Assembly (NCBI GenBank): GCA_049999725.1
Contig: JBNGIS010037791.1
Location: 1 to 21,519, forward strand
Direction of reading: 5' to 3'
From: Haplomitrium mnioides
Taxonomy: Eukaryota; Marchantiophyta; Haplomitriopsida; Calobryales
DNA length: 21,519 bases
Below are positions 1 to 7,915 of this stretch, in pieces. Positions within the stretch are counted from its first letter, which is position 1, and the number at the start of each line of letters is the position of its first letter. Both the position numbers and the translations under genes were made by a program. A model generated the notes under the pieces. The model was not told the DNA's origin. It made no database searches and saw nothing but the letters and a program-made list of their open reading frames with translations.

Positions 1-1624
1 CTTGGGTGGTGTATGTTCTCAAGGCATTGCCGATCTCAACTTACATGCAATTCAACTTAGGTGGTGTATGTTCTCAAGGCATTGCCGATCTCAACTTACA
101 CGCAATTCAACTTGGGTGGTCTATAATTTCAAGGTATTGCTGATCTCGAATTACACGCAATTCAACTTGGGTGGTGTATGTTCTCAGGGCTTTTGGAGAT
201 CTCAACTTACAAGCAATTCAACTTGGGCAGTGCAATTCAACTTGGGTGGTGTATGTTCTCCAAGGCATTACAGATCTCAACTTACAAGCAATTTAACATG
301 GGTGGTGTATGTTCTAAAGGCATTGCAGATCTCAACTTACACGCAATTCAATTTAGGTGGTGTATGTTCTCAAGGCATTGCGGATCTCAACTTACACGCA
401 CTTCAACTTTGGTGGTGTATGTTCTTAAAGCATTGCCGATCTCAACTTACAAGCAATGCAACTTGGGTGGTGTATGTTCTCAAGAAATTGCCGATCTAAA
501 GTTACACGCAATTCATCTTGGGTGGTGTATGTTCTTAAGGCATTGAAGATCTCAACTTACACGCAATTTAACTTGGGTGGTGTATGTTCTCAAGGTATTG
601 TGAATCTCAAATTACAAGCAATTTAACTTGGGTGGTGTATGTTCTCAAGTCATTGCCGATCTAAACTTACACGCAATTCAACTTAGGTGGTGTATGTTCT
701 TAAGGCATTGAAGATCTCAACTTACACGCAATTCAACTTGGGTGGTGTATATTGTCAAGGCATTGCCGATCTCAACTTACACGCAATTCAACTTGGGTGG
801 TGTATGTTCTCAAGGTATTACCGATCTCAACTTACACTCAGTTCAAGTTGGGTGGTGTATGTTCTCAAGGCATTGCCGATCTCAACTTACACGCAATTCA
901 ACATGGATGATGTATGTTCTCAAGGCATTGCCGATCTCAACTTACACTCAATTCAACTTGGGTGGTATATGTTGGCAAGGCATTGTCGATCTCAACTTAC
1001 ACACAATTCCACTTAGGTGGTGTATGTTCTCAAGGCATTGCCGATCTCAACTTACACTCAATTCAACTTGTGTGGTATTTGTTCTCAAGGTATACTCGAT
1101 CTCAACTTACACGCAATTCAACTTAGGTGGTATATGTTCTGAAGGCATTGCCGATCTCACCTTACAAGCAATTCAACTAGGGTGGTGTATGTTCCCAAAG
1201 CATTGCCGATCTCAATTCAACATGCAATTCAACTTGGGTGGTGTATGTTCTCAAGGCATTGCCGATCTCAACTTACATGGAATTCAACTTAGGTGGTGTA
1301 TGTTCTCAAGGCATTACCGATCTCAACTTACAAGCAATTCAACTTGGGTGGTCTATAATCTCAATGCATTGTTGATCTCAAATTACATGCAATTCAGCTT
1401 GGGTGGTGTATGTTCTGAAGCCATTGCCGATCTCAACTTACAAGCAATTCAACTTGGGTGGTGTATGTTCTCAAGGTATTGCCGATCTCAATTTAACACG
1501 CAATTCAACTTGGGTGGTAATTGTTCTCAAGGCATTGCCGATCTCAACTTACATGCAATTCAACTTAGGTGGTGTATGTTCTCAAGGCATTGCCGATCTC
1601 AACTTACAAGCAATTCTACTTGGG
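1..1624. repeat. 55-bp satellite array, left arm
   Basis: About 30 tandem units of 55 bp. The most constant parts are GTTCTCAAGGCATTGCCGAT and CAATTCAACTTGGGTGG. Units carry variants shared with the right arm, including a TCTATAATCTC type (near 1352) and a marker unit with an internal 19-bp duplication (near 225). From about 658 to 1619 this arm is colinear, without indels, with 16152-17113 at an offset of 15494; I checked this at 971, 1191 and 1351. The arm ends at the TTGGG target duplication of the retrotransposon. Forward reading frames are open by chance because the consensus has no stop in any of three frames; I see no gene here. Confidence 0.97.
1620..1624. repeat. Target-site duplication, left (TTGGG)
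   Basis: TTGGG immediately precedes the TGTAAC start of the 5' LTR and is repeated directly after the 3' LTR. Five bp is the usual size for Ty3/gypsy integrases. TTGGG is part of the satellite unit (CAACTTGGGTGG), so the satellite phase is restored if the element and one copy are removed. Confidence 0.95.
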
Positions 1625-1735
1625 TGTAACGGTCACTAACTTTAGTAAGCCATAGCTCAAAATAATGTCAACTATGTCTAGAAAGCTATTACTAAGTTAG
1701 AGTAGCAAAAAGCAATTGCTATTATAGAGAGATGG

Positions 1736-1923
1736 ACACGTGGCACAAGGAGAGAAAGTCAACAAATTAAAGTGAAAGAGGGAGTCTAGATAGACTACTT
1801 TAGAAGAGGATGAGGACACGTGGCAAGCGGAGAATTAAAGTAAAGAGAAGGTTCTAAAGATAAAGACACGTAGCAGAAGGAGAACTAAAGAGATGGAAGG
1901 TTCTAAAGATAAGGACACGTGGC
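1736..1923 (+). promoter_or_regulatory. Cluster of ACACGTGGC (G-box/ABRE-like) motifs in U3
   Basis: ACACGTGGC occurs at 1736-1744, 1816-1824 and 1915-1923, and as a one-base variant (ACACGTAGC) at 1866-1874. The 3' LTR has intact copies at 7356, 7436 and 7486. The CACGTG core is the plant G-box, and ACACGTGGC is the classical abscisic-acid response element bound by bZIP factors. The motif lies upstream of the TATA box, where enhancers of LTR promoters sit. The sequence match is direct; stress- or hormone-responsive transcription is inference. Confidence 0.55.
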
Positions 1924-1952
1924 AGAAGGAGAACAAAAGTAAAGGGTGGTCC
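1806..1952 (+). repeat. Short tandem repeat in U3, about 49-bp period
   Basis: Three degenerate copies are spaced 50 and 49 bp apart when measured from the ACACGTRGC core (1816, 1866, 1915). Each has the pattern GGACACGTGGCAGAAGGAGAA followed by AAAG-rich sequence and GGTTCT. The 3' LTR has one copy fewer, and that single 49-bp difference explains the whole length difference between the LTRs once the assembly duplication is discounted. Confidence 0.85.
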
Positions 1953-2051
1953 AATTAGAGTGAGAGAGAAAAGAGGGGTCCAATTAGAAGAGGATAGAAA
2001 AGGAACCAATGGGGTTCCTCCATCTATGTAAGCAAAGTGCTTTCTCTCAAG

Positions 2052-2059
2052 TATATAAA
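2052..2059 (+). promoter_or_regulatory. TATA box of the 5' LTR
   Basis: TATATAAA sits 134 bp before the LTR end, downstream of the G-box-like cluster, as expected for the U3/R boundary. The identical box occurs at 7770-7777 in the 3' LTR. Confidence 0.75.
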
Positions 2060-2193
2060 GAAGGGAGAGTGCCTTGTTTGGCATCTCTTACCTTGTGGGT
2101 TTTCCAAGTTCTTTGTACGCTTCTCTTGTGCTAACTTGTATGTGTTGTATTTGTACTAACTTATGTGTGTAATGTGGGTGTGTAGTGTTACAA

Positions 2194-2205
2194 TGGTATC
2201 AGAGC
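2194..2205 (+). other. Primer-binding site, initiator tRNA-Met
   Basis: TGGTATCAGAGC is complementary to the 3' end of plant initiator tRNA-Met, ending CCA, over 12 nt. It begins two bases after the 5' LTR. This primer is common in plant Ty3/gypsy and Ty1/copia elements. Confidence 0.93.
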
Positions 2206-2849
2206 TTGGTCTTCTCTAAAGAGTGTGGACTACCCCTCTTTGGAGAAGTACTCAAGACCTTTTGGAGTAGTGGAATCTCCACTTTGCATTGACTCCATTA
2301 GAGTTAAACCTTCAAATTTTCATGAATAAAGGATAGTGGATATCCCATCCTTTATAAATGATGATGAGAAGTTTAACTTGATGCTATGGTAGCCAATAGA
2401 TAGAGGAGTATTTGTACCTCCTAGAATTCCTCTATTAAATCCTTTTAACATTCGTGTGTTTAATATTGACAAGCATTTCTTTCGTCAATTTCTAGTATAT
2501 AACTTTGGTGATGACTTTATGGTTTTTGTGATGGAATCAAGAGAGCCTGTTATATTACCTATAGTAAATTATGGTGTTACATGGGAGTGTTTTATTTATA
2601 TTTTATGGTAGAGAGAAAAATGGATTTGAACCAAGCTCCTCTAGAAGAGTTCAACTCCAAATGTCATATTTCTATTAGAGTAACACCTAAAGAAACACAG
2701 CGAGATTTTCTTGTTCGTAAGTTTGGAGAGAGGTTTTGTAATGCGGTGTTGGCATCCACTAAACCTTTTATTTTACCTATTCTCCACAACTGGAATGTTT
2801 ATATATTTGTTTTTGTATAAGTTAGAGGGTTAGACTGTGGGGGAACAAT
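2206..2849 (+). other. Retrotransposon leader (untranslated region before gag)
   Basis: About 640 bp lie between the primer site and the gag start. It contains one 79-codon open frame (2581-2820) whose predicted product I do not recognise. It ends 29 bp before gag and has no motif of a retroelement protein. No other clear element was seen. The region probably holds packaging and dimerisation signals, which cannot be read from sequence alone. Confidence 0.7.
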
Positions 2850-3818
2850 ATGGATGCTAACTCTAACAGTCTTGGAGAAGGAGTGTGGATGATGGCAAAG
2901 TTGGAAGAGCTTCAAGCAGCTCTTATAGCAAGCCAACAACAAACCAACATGTTAATGGCAGAAATGGTGAAAATGCGATTACAACAAGAAAGTGGAGAAG
3001 GAAGTCGAGAGACGCTACTTCAGAAAATGAGCAAGTCATGCAAGGTAGAGCCGTATGGAGGAAGTCGCACAGTTGGCATCGTAGAAGGATGGGTCTATCG
3101 AATGGAAGTTCATATGTCATATTATCCAAATGCTTCAGATTTGGAGAAAGGGTTGTTTGCAAGATCATTTTTAATCGAGCATGCATCAATATGGCTACAA
3201 GGATAGGAGCGACAAAAAAATACACGAGGAGAACAACTTTTATGGAGCAGTTTAAAAGAAGGTTTGCTCCAAAATTTCAAGGCGGTAGATTCTATATTGA
3301 CCGCAAGAACGAAGCTTTGGGAGTTGGAGCAGCAAGGAAGCGTTGCAAGATACATTGAGGAATTTCGAAGCTTGCAAGTTCAAATCGAAGATATGAGTCC
3401 AGCGGAGGCCCTTGACAAATTTTTGCAAGGGTTAAAAAGAAAGATTAGAGGCGAGGTTATGATGCGCAACCCAAAAGACGTAAATGAAGCCATTTCATTT
3501 GCTCAACGAATCGAAGGGACACTAGGAATTGTGCAAACTGGAGGAAACTATGGCCCCATGCCTATGGAGTTGGGGAATATAAGAAGAAGAGAATTTCATC
3601 GCCCAAATCACCAACAAGGGGCACCACAACACACTAATGAAAGGAGGATGGATGATCGACGAGAAACTCGAACATGCTACAATTGTGGTCGGGTAGAACA
3701 CATTGCACCAAATTGTAGAGCAGTGCGGCGCAATCAAGGGCGAGTATTTCGGCGGCCTCTCCATAATGTCAACAATGAAGGGGATGAAGAAGGTCAAGGA
3801 AACGATGGGCACCAGTAA
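2850..3818 (+). pseudogene. gag: gag (capsid/nucleocapsid), disrupted
   Basis: Structural polyprotein that would form the cytoplasmic particle and bind the element RNA. The start is ATG at 2850. Residues about 15-47 are rich in L, M and Q and look like a coiled coil (MAKLEELQAALIAS). The frame hits TAG at 3204-3206 just after IEHASIWLQG. Gag-like sequence continues in the -1 frame (FMEQFKRRFAPKFQ, 3239-3280). It then returns to the first frame at about 3282 (AVDSILTAR, GSVARYIEEFRSL), which is typical of the retrotransposon gag family. A CCHC zinc knuckle, CYNCGRVEHIAPNC, lies at 3675-3716, and the frame ends with TAA at 3816-3818. The total is about 320 codons, normal for the family. One nonsense codon and two frame changes mean no full Gag can be made. 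Family assignment is firm; the order of the mutations is unknown. Confidence 0.92.
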
Positions 3819-5314
3819 AAAAACCTCGTGGTTTTGCTGGGATGAAGAAACAAGGCAAGGAAAGCATCTATTATATAGAAAAACAAAAAAATGGAGGGTT
3901 AATTGTGGTTGATGGATGGATGGAAGGATCGGCAATAAGAGTTTTGGTGGACTCCGGAGCAGAAGAAAACTACTTATCCCAAGCGATAGCATTGAAGTTG
4001 AAGTTGCCCCTGGAAAAAGACGAGCACGAAGTGGAGGAAATGGCAAATGGCCAAAGCGAATCTATTGAACGACTATCTCAAAGTATAGCTTTACACATGG
4101 GTAACTATAAAGAGAAGTTGGAGTGGAAGATCACAACATTGGCAAGATATGACGCTATTCTTGGAATGAAGTGGCTACGAAGATATAATCCGCAAGTAGA
4201 TTGGAGAAAGAAGACACTCATGACGTCCCAATGGAAGATTTGGGCAGATCGAGTACGATCTCATTCAAGACACCTACCTCTATATGTGATTGGAGCAAAT
4301 GCGATCAAAAGACAAGATATGGTATTTTTAGGACTCATACGTGAGCTCACTATTAACAAGGAGGACTCAAATCATAACGTTCCACATGAATTTCAAGGTG
4401 TTTTGAAGGAGTTTAAAGACGTTTTTCCCAATGATTTGCCCAAGGGTTTGCCTCCAAAACGATGCATTGATCACAAGATTGAGGTCATTCCAGGAAGTAC
4501 TCCACCGTGCAAAGCACCATATCGCTTGCCTCCTCATGAATTGGAGGAATGCAAATCTCAGATTACGGAATTGTTGGAAAAAGGATTCATTAAACCAAGC
4601 ATTTCTACTTATGGTGCACCAGTACTCTTTGTGAAAAAGAAGGATGGGAGTATGAGGATGTGCATTGACTATCGAGCACTCAATCAACAAACGGTGAAAA
4701 ATAAATACCCATTGCCAAGGATGGATGACTTATTTGATCAACTTCAAGGAGCAAATTACTTTACAAAATTGGACTTGAGAAGCGGATACAATCAAATCCG
4801 AATCGCGGAAGGTGATGTGCAAAAAACAGCGTTTCGAAGTCGATATGGGCATTTTGAATATCTTGTTATGCCTTTTGGATTAACCAATGCTCCTGCAACA
4901 TTTATGGGTCTTATGAATGATATTTTTCGATCATATTTGGATAAGTTCGTTATTGTCTTTTTGGATGATATTCTCATTTACAACAAGAGTCTTCAAGAGC
5001 ATCAACAACATCTTCGTACAGTATTAAAGGTACTTCGGAACCACAAGCTATATGTGAAGATGTCCAAATGTGAAATTGGAAAGAGGGAGGTTGACTACTT
5101 GGGTCACCGTGTAAGTGCATCAGGAATCCAAGTTATGGATGAGAAGGTGGAGGCAATTCAGAAGTGGGAAGCTCCTAGTGATCAAACACAACTAAGGGGG
5201 TTCTTGGGGCTAACTGGGTTTTATCGGCGATTTGTGAAAGGTTTTGCACAAATAGGAGAACCATTGACAAACTTGCTCAAGAAAAGTCACACATGGTCAT
5301 GGGGAGCTGCATAA
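3788..5314 (+). pseudogene. pol: pol, first part: protease and reverse transcriptase, ends at premature TAA
   Basis: This frame is -1 relative to gag and is open from 3788, overlapping the gag end by 31 bp; the first ATG is at 3842. Counting from that ATG, the aspartic protease has [13 protein letters not shown] with catalytic D37, and [10 protein letters not shown] near 103-112. Reverse transcriptase spans about 240-425: [15 protein letters not shown] gives D311, [12 protein letters not shown] follows, and the FLDD box gives D375 and D376 (4958-4969). The thumb/connection continues to [15 protein letters not shown]. The frame stops at TAA 5312-5314 after SHTWSWGAA, and the next codons continue pol in the same frame. 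The stop is therefore a nonsense change, not the natural end. All visible catalytic residues are intact. How pol would be expressed from gag is unclear, because gag terminates before the overlap is resolved. Confidence 0.94.
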
Positions 5315-7231
5315 GAGTTGGCATTCCAAGCATTGAAGAAATCACTTCTTCATGCTCCTATTCTTAAATGGTATGATTCTAAACGACCAATCAAACTTTC
5401 GGTGGATGCATCAGGAAAGGCTATTGGCGGAGTATTGCAACAAGAATGGGAGGATGGTTGGCATCCTATTGCCTTCTTTTCTAGGAAGTTGAGCGACACT
5501 GAGCAAAACTACCACACTAAAGAGCGGGAAGAATTGGCGATTGTGCTATCAACCAAACATTGGAAGCATTATCTGGGAGATAAGGAGTTTATTGTCGAAA
5601 CCGACCATAAACCTCTAATCTATCTAGAAACTCAAAAGGAGCTCTCAAAACGACAAATTCGTTGGGCGGAGTGGCGACAACGGTTCCATATGAAGCTGGT
5701 CTATGTGGAAGGAAAACGACAAATTGGAGATGCATTGACCCGCATGCCTCAACTCAACATCTTGTCAGAAATCACAATCCATCCTACTTGGTGGACGGAA
5801 ATGTTGGCTGCAACAAAAGAAGATGAGGAGATCATTGCCGCACAACAAAAGAATCTCGTGAAAGAGGTGAGAGGATTGATTTTCTTCCAAGACAAGGTAT
5901 GGGTTCCTAATAGTGTCAAGCTTCACTCTGAGGTTTTGTATGAAGCACATGATTCGGCAATTGGTGGACATGTTGGAATTGAGAAAACTTTGGACAATCT
6001 TCAACGAGTCTATTATTGGCCTAAGATGCATCAAGATGTGGAGACCTATGTTCGGAGTTGTTTGGCTTGTCAACAAAACAAAGCGACTAACCTTAAACGT
6101 GGAGGTTTATTACAACCGTTGCCAATCCCGAATCGGCGATGGGAACATGTGAGTATGGATATTGTGTGTGAGTTACCACGTACTTCTACGGGTTATGATG
6201 CTATTGTTGTTTTTGTGGATAAATTGAGCAAAATGATTCATATTCGTCCGACTACCAAATCAGTAACAGCACCGGAGTTAGCACGTATTTATTTGGAAGC
6301 TGTCTACTCTCATCATGGTATCTCCAAAGTGATTATCTCCGACCGCGGCACTCAATTTACCAGCATGTTTTGGCGCACAATATTTGGTCTTCTCAAAACC
6401 AAATTGGCTATGTCCACTGCTTATCACCCTGAATCGGATGGTCAAACTGAACGGGCCAACCGTACTATTGAAGACATGTTGCGGGCTTTTACTTTGGAAG
6501 AACAAGAAGAATGGGATTGGTTGCTACCTCTGGTGGAGTTCTCTTACAATAACTCCATCAATAGCTCTACACGAGCCACGCCTTTCTTTTTGATGTATGG
6601 TGAGCATCCAACTACTCTATCTAATCTTCATCCTGGATCGACCTCTAAGAGTCCAGCTCCCAATGATTTCCTCCATCGGCTACATCATGGCATCCAACGT
6701 GCTAAGGAAAAACTTGAAGTTGCTCGTAATCGCCAAAAACAATATGCTGATGCTCATCGTCGCGAAGTGACTTTTGCTATAGGTGACCAAGTATGGCTCT
6801 CTACATCCAATCTTCCTTTGCTTCGCTCTCGTAAGCTATCTGCTCGTTTTATTGGACCATTTGCTATTTCTGCTCGTATTGGTGAAGTGGCATATCAACT
6901 TGTTTTACCTCCTCACATGAAGATTCATCCAGTCTTTCATGTCTCTTTATTACGTGCTTTTGTCCCTCGCTCTACCACCTTCACTTGTAACCAAGAACCC
7001 TCTCCACCACCTGAGCTTATTGATGGTCATGAGGAATTTGAGGTGGAACAGCTCTTGAAGAAACGCACACGTCGTCGAGGCCATCGTGAGATTGTGGAAT
7101 ACTTGGTTCGTTGGAAAGGCTACCCTCTTTATGAAGCAACTTGGGAGCCATTGGAGAATTTGGCCAATGCATCTGCACTTGTTCACTCTTTTGAGAACTC
7201 TCTTACTCGCAACGAGGACGTTGCCTCTTAA
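5315..7231 (+). pseudogene. pol: pol, second part: RNase H, integrase and chromodomain
   Basis: Same frame as the first part, directly after the TAA. It has 638 codons and no start of its own, so it counts as part of a broken pol. RNase H has D31 (LSVDASG), E72 (EREELAIV), D97 (VETDHKPL) and D139 (GDALTRMP). The integrase zinc finger has H212, H219, C249 and C252 (SCLACQ). The catalytic core has D282 (VSMDIV), D343 (ISDRGTQF) and E379 (QTERANR), with 35 residues between the last two. A GPY/F-type module, RFIGPF, lies near 511-516. The C-terminus, about 574-628, is a chromodomain with EEFEVEQLL, YLVRWKGYP and ATWEPLENL. Its likely methyl-lysine cage residues F575, W600 and Y603 are all aromatic. 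The final stop overlaps the polypurine tract. Domains are certain; function is lost upstream by the nonsense codon. Confidence 0.95.
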
Positions 7232-7243
7232 AAGGGGGGAGGA
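7230..7243 (+). other. Polypurine tract (plus-strand primer)
   Basis: AAAAGGGGGGAGGA ends one base before the 3' LTR and begins inside the pol stop codon (7229-7231). Its position and purine content are those of the RNase H-resistant primer for plus-strand synthesis. Confidence 0.9.
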
Positions 7244-7585
7244 TTGTAACGGTCACTAACTTTAGTAAGCCATAGCTCAAAATAATGTCAACTATGTCTA
7301 GAAAGCTATTACTAAGATAGAGTAGCAAAAAGCAATTGCTATTATAGAGAGATGGACACGTGGCACAAGGAGAGAAAGTCAACGAATTAAAGTGAAAGAG
7401 GGAGTCTAGATAGACTACTTTAGAAGAGGATGAGGACACGTGGCAAGCGGAGAATTAAAGTAAAGAGAAGGTTCTAAAGATAAAGACACGTGGCAGAAGG
7501 AGAACAAAAGTAAAAGGTGGTCCAATTAGAGTGAGAGAGAAAAGAGGGGTCCAATTAGAAGAGGATAGAAAATGAACCAATGGGG

Positions 7586-7685
7586 NNNNNNNNNNNNNNN
7601 NNNNNNNNNNNNNNNNNNNNNNNNNNNNNNNNNNNNNNNNNNNNNNNNNNNNNNNNNNNNNNNNNNNNNNNNNNNNNNNNNNNNN
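7586..7685. other. Assembly gap of 100 N, probably spurious
   Basis: The sequence 7539-7585 before the gap is identical to 7686-7732 after it (47 bases). The 5' LTR has only one copy of this segment. The likeliest reading is two overlapping contig ends joined with a default gap. Confidence 0.85.
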
Positions 7686-7769
7686 GAAAAGAGGGGTCCA
7701 ATTAGAAGAGGATAGAAAATGAACCAATGGGGTTCCTCCACCTATGTAAGCAAAGTGCTTTCTCTCAAG

Positions 7770-7777
7770 TATATAAA
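7770..7777 (+). promoter_or_regulatory. TATA box of the 3' LTR
   Basis: TATATAAA, identical to the box in the 5' LTR. In this position it could drive transcription outward into the right satellite arm, but no evidence of that is visible here. Confidence 0.65.
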
Positions 7778-7910
7778 GAAGGGAGAGTGCCTGGTTTGGC
7801 ATCTCTTACCTTGTGGGTTTTCCAAGTTCTTTGTGCGCTTCTCTTGTGCTAACTTGTATGTGTTGTATTTGTACTAACTTATGTGTGTAATGTGGGTGTG
7901 TAGTGTTACA

Positions 7911-7915
7911 TTGGG
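7911..7915. repeat. Target-site duplication, right (TTGGG)
   Basis: TTGGG directly follows the GTTACA end of the 3' LTR and continues as TGGTCTATAATCTC, a known satellite variant, in correct unit phase. Confidence 0.95.

Larger units (their letters stand above)
1625..2192 (+). repeat. 5' long terminal repeat (568 bp)
   Basis: It starts TGTAACGGTCAC and ends GTAGTGTTACA, with short inverted termini TGTAAC/GTTACA. It matches 7245-7910 along its length, with about eight substitutions and one extra 49-bp tandem copy (1856-1904). U3 holds a set of ACACGTGGC motifs. A TATATAAA box at 2052-2059 suggests transcription starts roughly 25-35 bp downstream, which leaves about 110 bp for R and U5. The primer site starts two bases after the LTR end. 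Confidence 0.96.
1625..7910 (+). mobile_element. Ty3/gypsy chromovirus LTR retrotransposon, full-length but defective
   Basis: A complete element by structure. Two LTRs begin TGTAAC and end GTTACA and are flanked by the 5-bp direct duplication TTGGG (1620-1624 and 7911-7915). Inside lie an initiator-tRNA-Met primer site, a leader, gag with a CCHC knuckle, pol, and a polypurine tract abutting the 3' LTR. The pol order PR-RT-RNaseH-IN followed by a chromodomain places it in Ty3/gypsy, chromovirus branch. Its length is 6286 bp as assembled, including 100 Ns and a probable 47-bp assembly duplication. gag and pol both carry stops, so any movement would need proteins from another copy. It lies inside satellite DNA, a usual target for chromodomain integrases. 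Confidence 0.97.
7245..7910 (+). repeat. 3' long terminal repeat, containing an assembly gap
   Basis: It matches the 5' LTR from TGTAACGG to GTTACA. It is 666 bp as written, but 100 of these are Ns (7586-7685), and the 47 bases before the gap are repeated exactly after it. Without the Ns and one 47-mer it is 519 bp, exactly 49 bp shorter than the 5' LTR; the missing piece is one U3 tandem copy. About eight substitutions separate the two LTRs over the shared 519 bp, roughly 1.5 percent. Confidence 0.94.

Noticed and set aside
742-1629. Long forward open frames in the satellite (for example 742-1629, 11098-11961, 16683-17612)
   Set aside because: They are forced by a 55-bp unit with no forward stop. 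The peptide motif rotates through three frames, start and stop positions follow single-base variants, and no protein family is matched.
1854-2084. Reverse-strand open frame in the LTRs (also 7455-7802)
   Set aside because: It appears in both LTRs only because they are copies of each other, covers the promoter region, is interrupted by Ns in one, and matches no known protein.
2885-3358. Separate 157-codon gene overlapping gag
   Set aside because: Only its end (about 3185-3280) is gag-like; the rest is out of frame. It is the shifted part of gag, not another gene.
3522-4046. Reverse-strand open frame of 174 codons opposite gag and protease
   Set aside because: It lies antisense to clear gag and protease motifs and shows no recognisable domain; a shadow of the coding strand.
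5318-7231. Independent integrase gene starting at TTG 5318
   Set aside because: The frame continues unbroken from reverse transcriptase across a TAA, and no start signal is evident. It is the second half of pol.
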